Shown here one piece after another: positions 23,417-29,901 of a DNA stretch of 32,522 bases. The stretch covers positions 3,884 to 36,405 of the forward strand of contig NZ_LJGU01000100.1 of the NCBI RefSeq assembly GCF_001751245.1. The letters are read 5' to 3'. Origin of the DNA: Streptomyces oceani (lineage in GTDB: Bacteria > Actinomycetota > Actinomycetes > Streptomycetales > Streptomycetaceae). The notes under the pieces are model-generated. The model searched no databases. It saw only the letters and a list, made by a program, of their open reading frames with translations, and was not told the origin of the DNA. Position 1 is the first letter of the stretch; every line of letters begins with the position of its first letter. The position numbers were made by a program, and so were the translations under genes.

Positions 23417-24289
23417 ATGGCGGCACAGCACAGACCAACGGCACGCCGAGTCGCGCTCGGTCATGAGCTGCGCGAGCTACGCAAACAGGCAGGGTTCAGC
23501 ATCGCTGAGGCCGTAGAAGGCATGGCGTTCAGCCATGCGAAGCTTCAACGGGTCGAGACCGGGTTGCAAGACCTGCGTAGCGCCGGTGACCTGCGCAAGC
23601 TCCTCACTCGGTATGGCGTTACAGATGAAGAGGACATCGAGAAACTGGTGGAGACGCAGCGCGACGCCGCCAGTCAGGAGTGGTGGACACCTCACACCGC
23701 ATACCTGAACTCGGGCATGCCGCGGTTCCTGGGGATCGAGGCGGCGGCGCAAGAGATCCGGGCGTATCACCCAAACCTCATCACCGGACTGTTGCAGACC
23801 GAGGAGTACGCGCGCGCACGTCATGAGATCGCCAAGGCGATCGACGAGACCACGAGTGAATTCGTGGACCACAGCGTGAGCGTACGGATGAAGAGGAAGG
23901 AGGCTCTGACCCTCGACTCAGACCCGACGAGGTTCTGGGCGATCCTCTATGAACCGGCACTCCGCCACGTTGTCGGTGGAGTCGACGTGATGCGCGAGCA
24001 GTATGAAGAGATCATCAAGCTCGCGGGCCTCACCAACGTGACGGTTCAGGTGCTCCCACAGACGATGCGGGGGTATCTGCCCGTGCACGACTTCACCATT
24101 CTGCATCTCGGCGACAGCCTGCCGACGACGGTCCAGGCGGACACCGCTTGGAGCGTGGTGTCCATGGCCGACAAGCCACGTGAGGTCGGGCGATTCTCAC
24201 GGCGCTTCGAAGCACTGTCGCGGTCTGCTCTCCCCCCAGAGGAAACCCCGAATTTCCTGCACCAACTATCCCGAGAGATCACCGCATGA
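23417..24289 (+). CDS. XRE-type helix-turn-helix regulator with DUF5753 domain
   Basis: 290 residues, ATG at 23417 with AGGAAGG upstream. Residues 15-68 form a Cro/CI-type helix-turn-helix: ALGHELRELRKQAGFSIAEAVEGMAFSHAKLQRVETG. The rest (about 95-285) is the DUF5753 domain: LGIEAAAQEIRAYHPNLITGLLQTEEYARA, a central RMKRKEALT, ILYEPALRHVVGG, NVTVQVLPQTMRGYLPVHDFTILHL and VREVGRFSRRFEAL-like C-terminus. Streptomyces encode many such regulators paired with DUF397 proteins; some influence development and antibiotic production. The stop overlaps the DUF397 start (ATGA). Base composition is lower in GC than in the ppx operon, which fits an accessory insertion. Confidence 0.9.
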   Translation: MAAQHRPTARRVALGHELRELRKQAGFSIAEAVEGMAFSHAKLQRVETGLQDLRSAGDLRKLLTRYGVTDEEDIEKLVETQRDAASQEWWTPHTAYLNSGMPRFLGIEAAAQEIRAYHPNLITGLLQTEEYARARHEIAKAIDETTSEFVDHSVSVRMKRKEALTLDSDPTRFWAILYEPALRHVVGGVDVMREQYEEIIKLAGLTNVTVQVLPQTMRGYLPVHDFTILHLGDSLPTTVQADTAWSVVSMADKPREVGRFSRRFEALSRSALPPEETPNFLHQLSREITA

Positions 24290-24525
24290 GCATTGAGACC
24301 CACACTCTGACGGCTCCTGTCCTTGCCAGTGTTGCTGACTGGTTCAAGTCGTCCCACAGCGACAACGGAGGAAACTGCGTGGAGGCCGCTGACCTGACTC
24401 GGACCGCGTACGACGGGGTAGCTGTCCGCGACTCCAAGGACCCCAACGGTCCCGCGCTGATGTTCACCCTGGAGGCGTTCGCCTCGTTCGTGACGGAGGC
24501 CCGCGCCGGACGCTACGACGCCTGA
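24286..24525 (+). CDS. DUF397 domain protein
   Basis: 79 residues, ATG overlapping the XRE stop. The DUF397 hallmark is complete: WFKSSHSDNGGNCVEAADL (about 18-36), VAVRDSKDPNGPALMFTLEAFASFV (about 45-69). DUF397 proteins are small partners of XRE/DUF5753 regulators, thought to modulate them; in some cases the pair behaves like a toxin-antitoxin module. The strict overlap with the XRE gene implies coordinated synthesis. A strong hairpin follows the stop. Confidence 0.92.
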   Translation: MSIETHTLTAPVLASVADWFKSSHSDNGGNCVEAADLTRTAYDGVAVRDSKDPNGPALMFTLEAFASFVTEARAGRYDA

Positions 24526-24538
24526 TAGGTCCGAGCCA

Positions 24539-24582
24539 CAACGGCCCTCCCGCCCCGACTCGCGGGCTGAGGAGGGCCGTTG
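24539..24582 (+). terminator. Terminator after XRE/DUF397 operon
   Basis: CAACGGCCCTCC (24539-24550) and GGAGGGCCGTTG (24571-24582) are perfectly complementary 12-mers. The 20-nt loop contains a further CCCGC...GCGGG pairing. It begins 13 bp after the DUF397 stop. There is no long U tract. Confidence 0.75.
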
Positions 24583-24772
24583 CCGCAGTCGTGTCCCGTG
24601 AGCACCGACACCTTCGTTCAGTCCGGATTCCTGGTGGGCGTCCCACCGTGACGGTCCGGCACCCGTGTGGGCTTGTAGGTCAGTTGTATGTCCGGCCGGT
24701 ACCTGTAGTCGCGTCAGCGAGTCGGTTGGCGTTGGCGCGTGAGCAGACTGAGTCCAGAGTGAGGAGACCCTG

Positions 24773-25561
24773 ATGAGACAGCGTACGAAGAGACTCGCCG
24801 GCGCCGTGGCGGTCCCGTTGGCCGGCGTGCTGACCCTCTCCGCCGTGACGGCCGACGCTGTGACGGCCAACGCCGCACCGGGGCAGGAGGCCGGCGAGTC
24901 CTCCGACACGCGGGCCGCCGTCACGATGGACGTCGGTACGCACAACGTGCTGAGGGGCGCCGCGGCGTTCAAGCCGATCGGCGACGTGATCGGCTGGCAG
25001 GAGATGAACGACCCGGCCGACCGGAAGCGGCTGAAGAACAAGCTCCCCCGGTACAACCACTTCATCCCGAAGAAGAAGCCGGCGCGGGCGGTGCCGATCT
25101 CCTGGCGGCAGGACAAGTTCACGTTCGTCCGGGGCCATGCCGTGCTGACGCACAAGGGCGAGGCCAAGGTGACCCCGAACCGCTACGTCACCTGGGCCCT
25201 CCTGGAGCACCGGAAGACGGACGAGCGGCTGATCGTCATGAACACCCACTTCATCTCCGGTGCCTGGAGCAAGCACCCGGACCGTCAGGGGCGTTGGCTG
25301 AAGCACGCGAAGAAGCTCCGCACCGTCATCAAGAACCAGCACGGCAAGCACCCGAAGCTGCCGATCTTCCTGGTCGGCGACTTCAACCGGCACAAGGCGC
25401 TGAAACTTCCGGCCAACGTCGAGTACATCCGTGTCAAGGGCGCCAAGGGCGTGCCGATCGACCAGTCGTACGCCACCGACACCGTGCGGACTTCCAAGGT
25501 GAAGCGCCTCAAGCGCTTCGGCTCCGACCATCACGCGTACCGCTTCACGGCGACCTTCTGA
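24773..25561 (+). CDS. Secreted endonuclease/exonuclease/phosphatase (EEP) family protein
   Basis: 262 residues, ATG at 24773 with GAGGAGA at 24761-24767. A signal peptide (MRQRTKRLAGAVAVPLAG...) is probably cleaved after ANA at 34/35. The mature part carries all EEP catalytic segments: GTHNVL (Asn58), IGWQEM (metal-binding Glu77), VMNTHF (Asn157, His159), LVGDFNRH (Asp203, Asn205) and SDHHA (Asp252, His253). These residues define DNase I-like Mg-dependent phosphodiesterases. The substrate could be extracellular DNA, RNA or a phosphoester lipid; sequence does not decide. The body is rich in Lys and His, consistent with binding an anionic substrate. It stands alone, between the XRE/DUF397 operon and an iclR gene. 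The 247-bp gap upstream holds the preceding terminator and no other gene. Confidence 0.85.
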   Translation: MRQRTKRLAGAVAVPLAGVLTLSAVTADAVTANAAPGQEAGESSDTRAAVTMDVGTHNVLRGAAAFKPIGDVIGWQEMNDPADRKRLKNKLPRYNHFIPKKKPARAVPISWRQDKFTFVRGHAVLTHKGEAKVTPNRYVTWALLEHRKTDERLIVMNTHFISGAWSKHPDRQGRWLKHAKKLRTVIKNQHGKHPKLPIFLVGDFNRHKALKLPANVEYIRVKGAKGVPIDQSYATDTVRTSKVKRLKRFGSDHHAYRFTATF

Positions 25562-25571
25562 CCGTTCCCGG

Positions 25572-25640
25572 GCCGATCCGCCTCGGGACGGTTGTACTTG
25601 ACGACACGGGGCGCCCACACTCCGCCCGAAGCGGATCGGC
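25572..25640 (+). terminator. Long imperfect inverted repeat after the EEP gene
   Basis: GCCGATCCGCCTCGGG (25572-25587) pairs with CCCGAAGCGGATCGGC (25625-25640), 15 of 16 positions, around a 37-nt loop that includes TTGACG. It starts 11 bp after the EEP stop. It is probably a terminator, but the arms also lie about 90 bp upstream of iclR, so a regulatory role is possible. Confidence 0.5.
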
Positions 25641-25723
25641 GGACCCGTCGTGGACACCCGCACGTACGGGCGGGTACGTCGGCACGGGCACGGCACGCTC
25701 CTCGGCGCGCCCCTGACACTATG

Positions 25724-25740
25724 GTTGCTCTATGAGCAAC
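25724..25740. promoter_or_regulatory. IclR-type operator overlapping iclR start codon
   Basis: GTTGCTCTATGAGCAAC is a perfect palindrome with 7-bp arms around TAT, and the start codon of the first iclR gene (25732-25734) lies at its centre. Related 17-bp sequences occur at 28420, 28439, 29537 and 29556. CACTAT (25717-25722) just upstream may be the -10 element. Binding here would directly block the gene, so autorepression is the natural reading. Confidence 0.65.
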
Positions 25741-26517
25741 ACGTCGGGTGAACGGCCCGCTACCTCGGTGCAAGCCGTCGACCGGGCGGTGACCGTACTC
25801 GAGATCCTGGCGCGCCGGCACGAAGCGGGTATCACGGAGATCGCCACCGAACTCGGGGTGCACAAGTCGACGGCCTTCCGCCTGGTGGGCGCGCTCGCCG
25901 CGCGCGGCCTGGTGGAGCAGAAGGAGCAGCGCGGGCGATACCGGCTCGGCTTCGCACTGATCAAGCTGGGCGGCGCGAACCGTACCCAGCCCGATCCGCT
26001 CCAGGTCGCGACCCCGGTGTGCGAACAGTTGGCGGAGGACGTCGGCGAGACGGTCAACCTCGCGGTCTACGAGGGCGGCGGCGCGGCGAACATCGTGCAG
26101 GTGCCAGGCCCCGCCGCGGTCATCACGCAGAACTGGATCGGTCGGCGGACCCCGCTGCACGCCACCTCCAGCGGCAAGGTGCTGCTGGCGTACGCCGACT
26201 CGCGAGAGCAGGCGGAAGCGCTCGAGGAGCCGTTGGAGAGGTACACCGCGGCGACCCTGTGCGACCCGGAGGCGCTGCGCGAGGAGCTGTCGACGATCTT
26301 CCGGCAGGGCTACGGTTTCGCGCACGAGGAGTTCGAGATCGGGCTCAACGCCGTCGCCGCCCCGGTCTGTGAGGCGGACAGTTCGGTCACCTTCGCGCTC
26401 AGCGCGTCCGGGCCGGCGTACCGGCTGACCGCCCAGCGGCTGCCGGACGCGGCGAAGGAGGTGGTGGCCGCCGCGGAGAAGATCTCCTGGCTGCTCGGGT
26501 ACCTCCCGCCGGAGTGA
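25732..26517 (+). CDS. IclR-family transcriptional regulator (first of two)
   Basis: 261 residues, ATG at 25732. There is no Shine-Dalgarno sequence, and a likely -10 element lies 10 bp upstream, so the mRNA is probably leaderless. The winged helix-turn-helix is at about 12-75: SVQAVDRAVTVLEILARR, ITEIATELGVHKSTAFRLVGAL. The effector domain (about 85-258) contains NWIGRRTPLHATSSGKVLLAYA and EFEIGLNAVAAPV, the family's ligand pocket segments. IclR proteins usually respond to small organic acids or related metabolites and control catabolic genes. It is closely related to the second IclR at 28521 (shared HATSSGKVLLAY and LGVHKSTAFRL). The operator on its own start codon and matching boxes at the Rieske and sox genes suggest it helps regulate demethylation. 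Confidence 0.93.
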   Translation: MSNTSGERPATSVQAVDRAVTVLEILARRHEAGITEIATELGVHKSTAFRLVGALAARGLVEQKEQRGRYRLGFALIKLGGANRTQPDPLQVATPVCEQLAEDVGETVNLAVYEGGGAANIVQVPGPAAVITQNWIGRRTPLHATSSGKVLLAYADSREQAEALEEPLERYTAATLCDPEALREELSTIFRQGYGFAHEEFEIGLNAVAAPVCEADSSVTFALSASGPAYRLTAQRLPDAAKEVVAAAEKISWLLGYLPPE

Positions 26518-26592
26518 CGGGCGGTCGGGGCCGGTCCGGGAGTGCCCTCGCGCCCGCCCCGCCCCGTCCCGCCCCGTCCGCACCCGACGCGC

Positions 26593-27834
26593 TCAGAGTA
26601 CGGCGGCGGCCTGTTCTCCCGAGCCCGAGCCCGAGGCGGGCCCGGAGTCCGAGCCCGTCGTGGCCAGCGCCCGTCGCCATCTGGTGAACTCCTTGGGCCG
26701 GTTGACGCCCAGTACGGCCGTGGCCCGCCCCTCGCGTTCGTACACGGCGAGGAAAGAGCGGTCCGCCGGATCGCCCGCCTCGACCCGCACCTCGTCCTCC
26801 GCGCCGCGATGTCCGGCGAACTGGATGCGCACGCCGTACTGTTCGGACCAGAAGTACGGCACCGCCGCGCGCCGTCGCCCGTCGTCTCCGGCCGCCGGGC
26901 CGGCGCCCCCACCGAGCAGCGTGCGTACGGCCGTGCGCGGCGCCTCCAGCGCGTCCGTCCAGTGCTCGGTGCGTACGTACCGCCCCGTACTCGCGCGGTA
27001 GGAGGCCGCGCAGTCGCCGACCGCCACCACCCCGGGCAGGTTCGTGGCGTACGCGGCGTCGGTGCGGACACCGTCGTCGACGGTCACCCCGGAGCCGGCC
27101 AGCCAGCCGACGTTCGGTTCCGCCCCGACGCCGACCACCACGGCCGTCGCGGGGAGTTCCTGACCGTCCGCCAGGCGTACCGCCGTCACCCGGGGCTGGC
27201 CCAGCAGTTCCCGTACGGGCACCCCGCAGATCAGCCGTACCCCGTGGTCCGCGTGCAGCGCCGCGCAGGCCGTGCCCATCGTCGGCCCCAGCGGTCCGGC
27301 CAGCGGCACCGGCAGCGCCTCGACGACGGTGACCTCGGCGCCGGCCGCCTTCGCGGTGGACGCCACCTCCGACCCGATGAAGCCGGCGCCGACGACCACC
27401 ACCCGGGCACCCGGCCGGAGTTCCTCCCGCAGCGCGCGGGCGTCCTCCAGGGTGCGCAGCGTGTGCACCCCGCCGCGCCCGGCGAAGCCCGGCAGGTTAC
27501 GGGCGCGGGCGCCGGTGGCGAGCACCACCGAGTCCGCCGACACCTCGCCGCCGTCCGCGAGCCGCACCCGGCGCTCGTGCGGAAGCAGCGCGGTGGCGGG
27601 GGAGCCCAGGCGCCAGTCGAGGTCGAGGGCGTCGTCCGCCTCCGTGCCGAGCGCCAACTCCTCGGCGGAGGCGCGGCCGAGCAGGAAGTCCTTGGACAGC
27701 GGCGGACGGTCGTACGGCCGGTGCGGCTCGTCGCCGACCAGCGTCACCCGCCCGTCGAACCCCTGGTCGCGCAGCGCCCTGGCGGCGGCCAGACCGGCCA
27801 GGGACGCTCCGACGACGGCGACCGAGCGGATCAC
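26593..27834 (-). CDS. FAD-dependent ferredoxin reductase
   Basis: 413 residues, GTG at 27834 overlapping the Rieske stop by 4 bp (GTGA). FAD-binding motif VAVVGASLAGLAAARAL (5-21), then RPYDRPPLSK (39-48), VVLATGARARNLPG (103-116), a second dinucleotide site VVVVGAGFIGSEVAS for NAD(P)H (145-159), VVAVGDCAA for the FAD C-terminal contact, and a reductase C-terminal domain (YFWSEQYGVRIQFAGH, LAVYEREGRATAVLGVNRP). This is the layout of oxygenase-coupled ferredoxin reductases such as BphA4 and putidaredoxin reductase. It passes electrons from NAD(P)H to the Rieske ferredoxin encoded just upstream. The C-terminus ends in a Gly/Ser/Glu-rich tail. The oxygenase partner is not in the window. Confidence 0.93.
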   Translation of the reverse strand: MIRSVAVVGASLAGLAAARALRDQGFDGRVTLVGDEPHRPYDRPPLSKDFLLGRASAEELALGTEADDALDLDWRLGSPATALLPHERRVRLADGGEVSADSVVLATGARARNLPGFAGRGGVHTLRTLEDARALREELRPGARVVVVGAGFIGSEVASTAKAAGAEVTVVEALPVPLAGPLGPTMGTACAALHADHGVRLICGVPVRELLGQPRVTAVRLADGQELPATAVVVGVGAEPNVGWLAGSGVTVDDGVRTDAAYATNLPGVVAVGDCAASYRASTGRYVRTEHWTDALEAPRTAVRTLLGGGAGPAAGDDGRRRAAVPYFWSEQYGVRIQFAGHRGAEDEVRVEAGDPADRSFLAVYEREGRATAVLGVNRPKEFTRWRRALATTGSDSGPASGSGSGEQAAAVL

Positions 27835-28193
27835 GCGGTCACCGCGGCGACCGCGACACGCACCCGGATGACGCCGTCCGCGATCTCCACCTGGTGCGTG
27901 CGTACGGGGCGCTTGGCCGGTGGTCCGCTGGGCATGCCCGTACGCAGGTCGAAGCAGGCGGCGTGCAGCGGGCACTCCACCGTGCAGCCCTCGAGCCAGC
28001 CGTCCGCCAGCGAGGCGTCCTGGTGGGTGCAGGTGTCGTCGATGGCGTGGATCTCGCCGTCCGCGTTGAAGACCGCCAGGGGTTCCACACCCCCCGGGCC
28101 CTCGACGCGGATGGATTCGCCGGGCGGCAACTCGTTCAGGTGGCAGACCTGGACGACGACGTCCGACCGGGTCAGGGTCTCGCTCTGCTCCAT
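27831..28193 (-). CDS. Rieske [2Fe-2S] ferredoxin
   Basis: 120 residues, ATG at 28193 with GGAGGAA 8 nt upstream; longer in-frame starts would reach into the promoter region. Rieske cluster ligands are Cys55-x-His57 (DDTCTHQDASL) and Cys74-x-x-His77 (CTVECPLHAACFDLRTG), the single-domain type that carries electrons between a reductase and an oxygenase. It overlaps the reductase start by 4 bp, so the two form an electron-transfer pair. A Rieske pair next to sarcosine oxidase suggests service to a demethylating or hydroxylating oxygenase, for example of glycine betaine or stachydrine, but aromatic-ring oxygenases use the same parts. Regulation is probably by IclR proteins at boxes 28420-28455. 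Confidence 0.93.
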   Translation of the reverse strand: MEQSETLTRSDVVVQVCHLNELPPGESIRVEGPGGVEPLAVFNADGEIHAIDDTCTHQDASLADGWLEGCTVECPLHAACFDLRTGMPSGPPAKRPVRTHQVEIADGVIRVRVAVAAVTA

Positions 28194-28365
28194 GGCTGTT
28201 CCTCCGTACACGGGCGGGGCTGGACGACTCCGCGGATCTGACATGTGTGGGGAGCGATACGGCGAGCCGACGGCACGCGAACGGGTTCGGATGCCGTACG
28301 GGTGGGGCGTGTGGAGCACGTGCGGCACGTCGGGGACGTGCTGGCTTGCGCTTGCTGGTCGCTGA

Positions 28366-28392
28366 GACGCGAAAGACGCGAAGGACGCGAGA
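28366..28392. repeat. Three tandem 9-bp repeats (GACGCGARR)
   Basis: GACGCGAAA, GACGCGAAG and GACGCGAGA follow each other directly. They lie in the 327-bp divergent region between the Rieske gene and the second iclR gene, about 30 bp from the IclR boxes. The purine-rich 9-bp period could be a binding array or a slippage product. Confidence 0.6.
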
Positions 28393-28419
28393 GAGGACGT
28401 GCTGTTCGTACCAGTGTGC

Positions 28420-28455
28420 GTTCCGCATAGTGCAACCTAATTGACTATGCGCAAC
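28420..28455. promoter_or_regulatory. Pair of IclR-type operator boxes, Rieske/iclR divergent region
   Basis: GTTCCGCATAGTGCAAC (28420-28436) and AATTGACTATGCGCAAC (28439-28455; reverse complement GTTGCGCATAGTCAATT) are two 17-bp boxes whose starts are 19 bp apart. The matching reverse-complement cores (GCGCATAGT against CCGCATAGT) show they are the same element in opposite orientation. On the minus strand TTGCGC and CACTAT, 16 bp apart, could be the -35 and -10 of the Rieske promoter, inside the boxes. Confidence 0.6.
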
Positions 28456-28520
28456 AAAGGTGGGGCGGGCGAGGGTCGGTTGTCAAGCGGGACGGCCCTG
28501 CGGGCGGCTACCTTTTCGTT

Positions 28521-29327
28521 ATGAGCGACGACAGGCGCAAGGCGGTCCGGGGCGGCGGTGGTTCGGGCGGTGGCTCCACGGCCGTGCAGTCCGTGGACCG
28601 GGCGGTGACGATTCTGGGGCTGCTCGCCCGGCACGAGGAACTCGGCGCCACGGACCTCGCCGAGGAGCTGGGGGTGCACAAGTCGACCGCGTTCCGGCTG
28701 GCCCTCGCGCTGGAGCAGCGCGGCCTGGTCGAGCAGGCCGCGGACCGCGGCAAGTACCGCTTGGCGCACGGCATCGTGCGCCTCGGCGGAGCGGCCAGCG
28801 CGCAGCTCGACATCACCCGGGAGAGCCGGCGGGTCTGCCGGGACCTGGCCGAGGAACTGGGCGAGGGGGTCAACCTCGCGGTCATCGACGGGACCGAGGC
28901 CATCCACGTCAGCCAGGTGCGCGGGCTCGGCTCGATCAGCGCCTACAACTGGGTGGGCCAGCAGACGCCGTTGCACGCCACCTCCAGCGGCAAGGTCCTG
29001 CTGGCGTACGAGCCGGTGGCCACGGTGGACGCCGTGCTGGCCCGCGGGCTGGAGCGGTTCACCGGGCACACGCTCGCCGGCGCGGCGGAGCTGCGCGCGG
29101 AGCTGGCCGAGGTGCGGGAGCGCGGCTGGGGCAGCACCGCGGAGGAGTACGAGGTCGGGCTGAACGCCATCGCGTGCCCCGTCCACGGCGTCGGGGACGC
29201 GGTGGTCGCGGCGCTGAGCATCTCCGGGCCGTCCTATCGGTTGCCGCCTCGGCTGTTCCCGGCGGTGGCGCGCTCGATAGCCGCTGGCGCCGAGGAGATC
29301 GGCCGGCGGATGAAGCGGCTCGGCTGA
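28521..29327 (+). CDS. IclR-family transcriptional regulator (second of two)
   Basis: 268 residues, ATG at 28521. No ribosome-binding site precedes it; TACCTT lies 7-12 bp upstream, so a leaderless mRNA is possible. A Gly/Ser-rich N-terminus (10-19) precedes the winged helix-turn-helix (about 22-80): AVQSVDRAVTILGLLARHEELGATDLAEELGVHKSTAFRL. The effector domain contains NWVGQQTPLHATSSGKVLLAYEP, EEYEVGLNAIACPV and ALSISGPSYRLPP. It is a clear paralogue of the IclR at 25732. Between them lie the Rieske and reductase genes on the opposite strand, and downstream are the sox genes. Two similar regulators that seem to recognise one box type may respond to different metabolites of one pathway or compete. 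Confidence 0.93.
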   Translation: MSDDRRKAVRGGGGSGGGSTAVQSVDRAVTILGLLARHEELGATDLAEELGVHKSTAFRLALALEQRGLVEQAADRGKYRLAHGIVRLGGAASAQLDITRESRRVCRDLAEELGEGVNLAVIDGTEAIHVSQVRGLGSISAYNWVGQQTPLHATSSGKVLLAYEPVATVDAVLARGLERFTGHTLAGAAELRAELAEVRERGWGSTAEEYEVGLNAIACPVHGVGDAVVAALSISGPSYRLPPRLFPAVARSIAAGAEEIGRRMKRLG

Positions 29328-29490
29328 CCGGTTCGCGCGCCGCGTCTCACTCGTTCGCGGGAGTGGCACGGGCCGTGTGCGGGGAACCGGCAGAGGTACG
29401 TCCCGGGTGTACTCCCGCGGTGCCGGAGGTCGCCGTGACGCCTGTGACGACGGGCGTCCCGAGCGCCAATACCCCTCACCCTTTCGGGGC

Positions 29491-29521
29491 TTGACATCCC
29501 CGCAGTGACAACCGCCATACT
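29491..29521 (+). promoter_or_regulatory. Predicted promoter of the sox operon
   Basis: TTGACA (29491-29496) matches the -35 consensus exactly. CATACT (29516-29521), 19 bp later, is a good -10; a shifted CCATAC gives 18 bp. Transcription would begin near 29528, just before the pair of IclR boxes at 29537-29572, so a bound repressor would block elongation. Confidence 0.6.
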
Positions 29522-29536
29522 CGCGGTCGCGGCCCT

Positions 29537-29572
29537 GTTGCATATAGGGCCACGTGTTGCGCTACCTGAAAC
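29537..29572. promoter_or_regulatory. Pair of IclR-type boxes downstream of sox promoter
   Basis: GTTGCATATAGGGCCAC (29537-29553) and GTTGCGCTACCTGAAAC (29556-29572) share the GTTGC half-site and an AC end with the boxes at 25724 and 28420. Their starts are 19 bp apart, the same distance as in the Rieske/iclR region. Neither is a perfect palindrome, which suggests cooperative binding to weak sites. Confidence 0.5.
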
Positions 29573-29901
29573 CCATTGGGTTACGTACTCCCTCTCCTGC
29601 CCCTTCTCCCGGATGGTGGGGATGCACCGTGCGCCGAATCGTCATCTCGCCCGCGACCGCCCGCCGCGTACGACGAACGCGAGATCTCCAGCGCCTGCCG
29701 CTGCCACTGCCGTTCTCGCTGCCGCTGCCGTCGGCGTGCCCGCCGGGTGCCGCCAACGCCGGCTGACCGGCGGCTGTTCCACGCCTGACCTGCGCCGAGC
29801 CGTTCCGCGTTCGGCTCCCGTACGCCAGTCCGTACGCCTTCGACCCGCCCGACCCGCCCGAGCGCCTGCCCCTCCGGCTCGGTCGACAGGAAGGTCCGCC
29901 C
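29573..29901 (+). other. Long leader before soxB, no convincing gene
   Basis: About 330 bp separate the IclR boxes from the soxB ATG. It is rich in CTGCCGCTGCC-like runs and CCCGCCCGA. Short open frames exist but lack ribosome-binding sites and recognisable motifs. No glycine-riboswitch-like pattern was recognised. GGAAGG before 29902 is the soxB ribosome-binding site. Confidence 0.4.

Noticed and set aside
26542..28365. Long plus-strand open frame opposite the Rieske and reductase genes
   Set aside because: It is the complement of two clearly identified genes; its Arg/Gly/His-rich sequence has no domain.
29554..29766. Possible small gene in the sox leader (about 70 codons)
   Set aside because: It starts inside the proposed IclR box without a ribosome-binding site, and the sequence is a simple Leu-Pro run.
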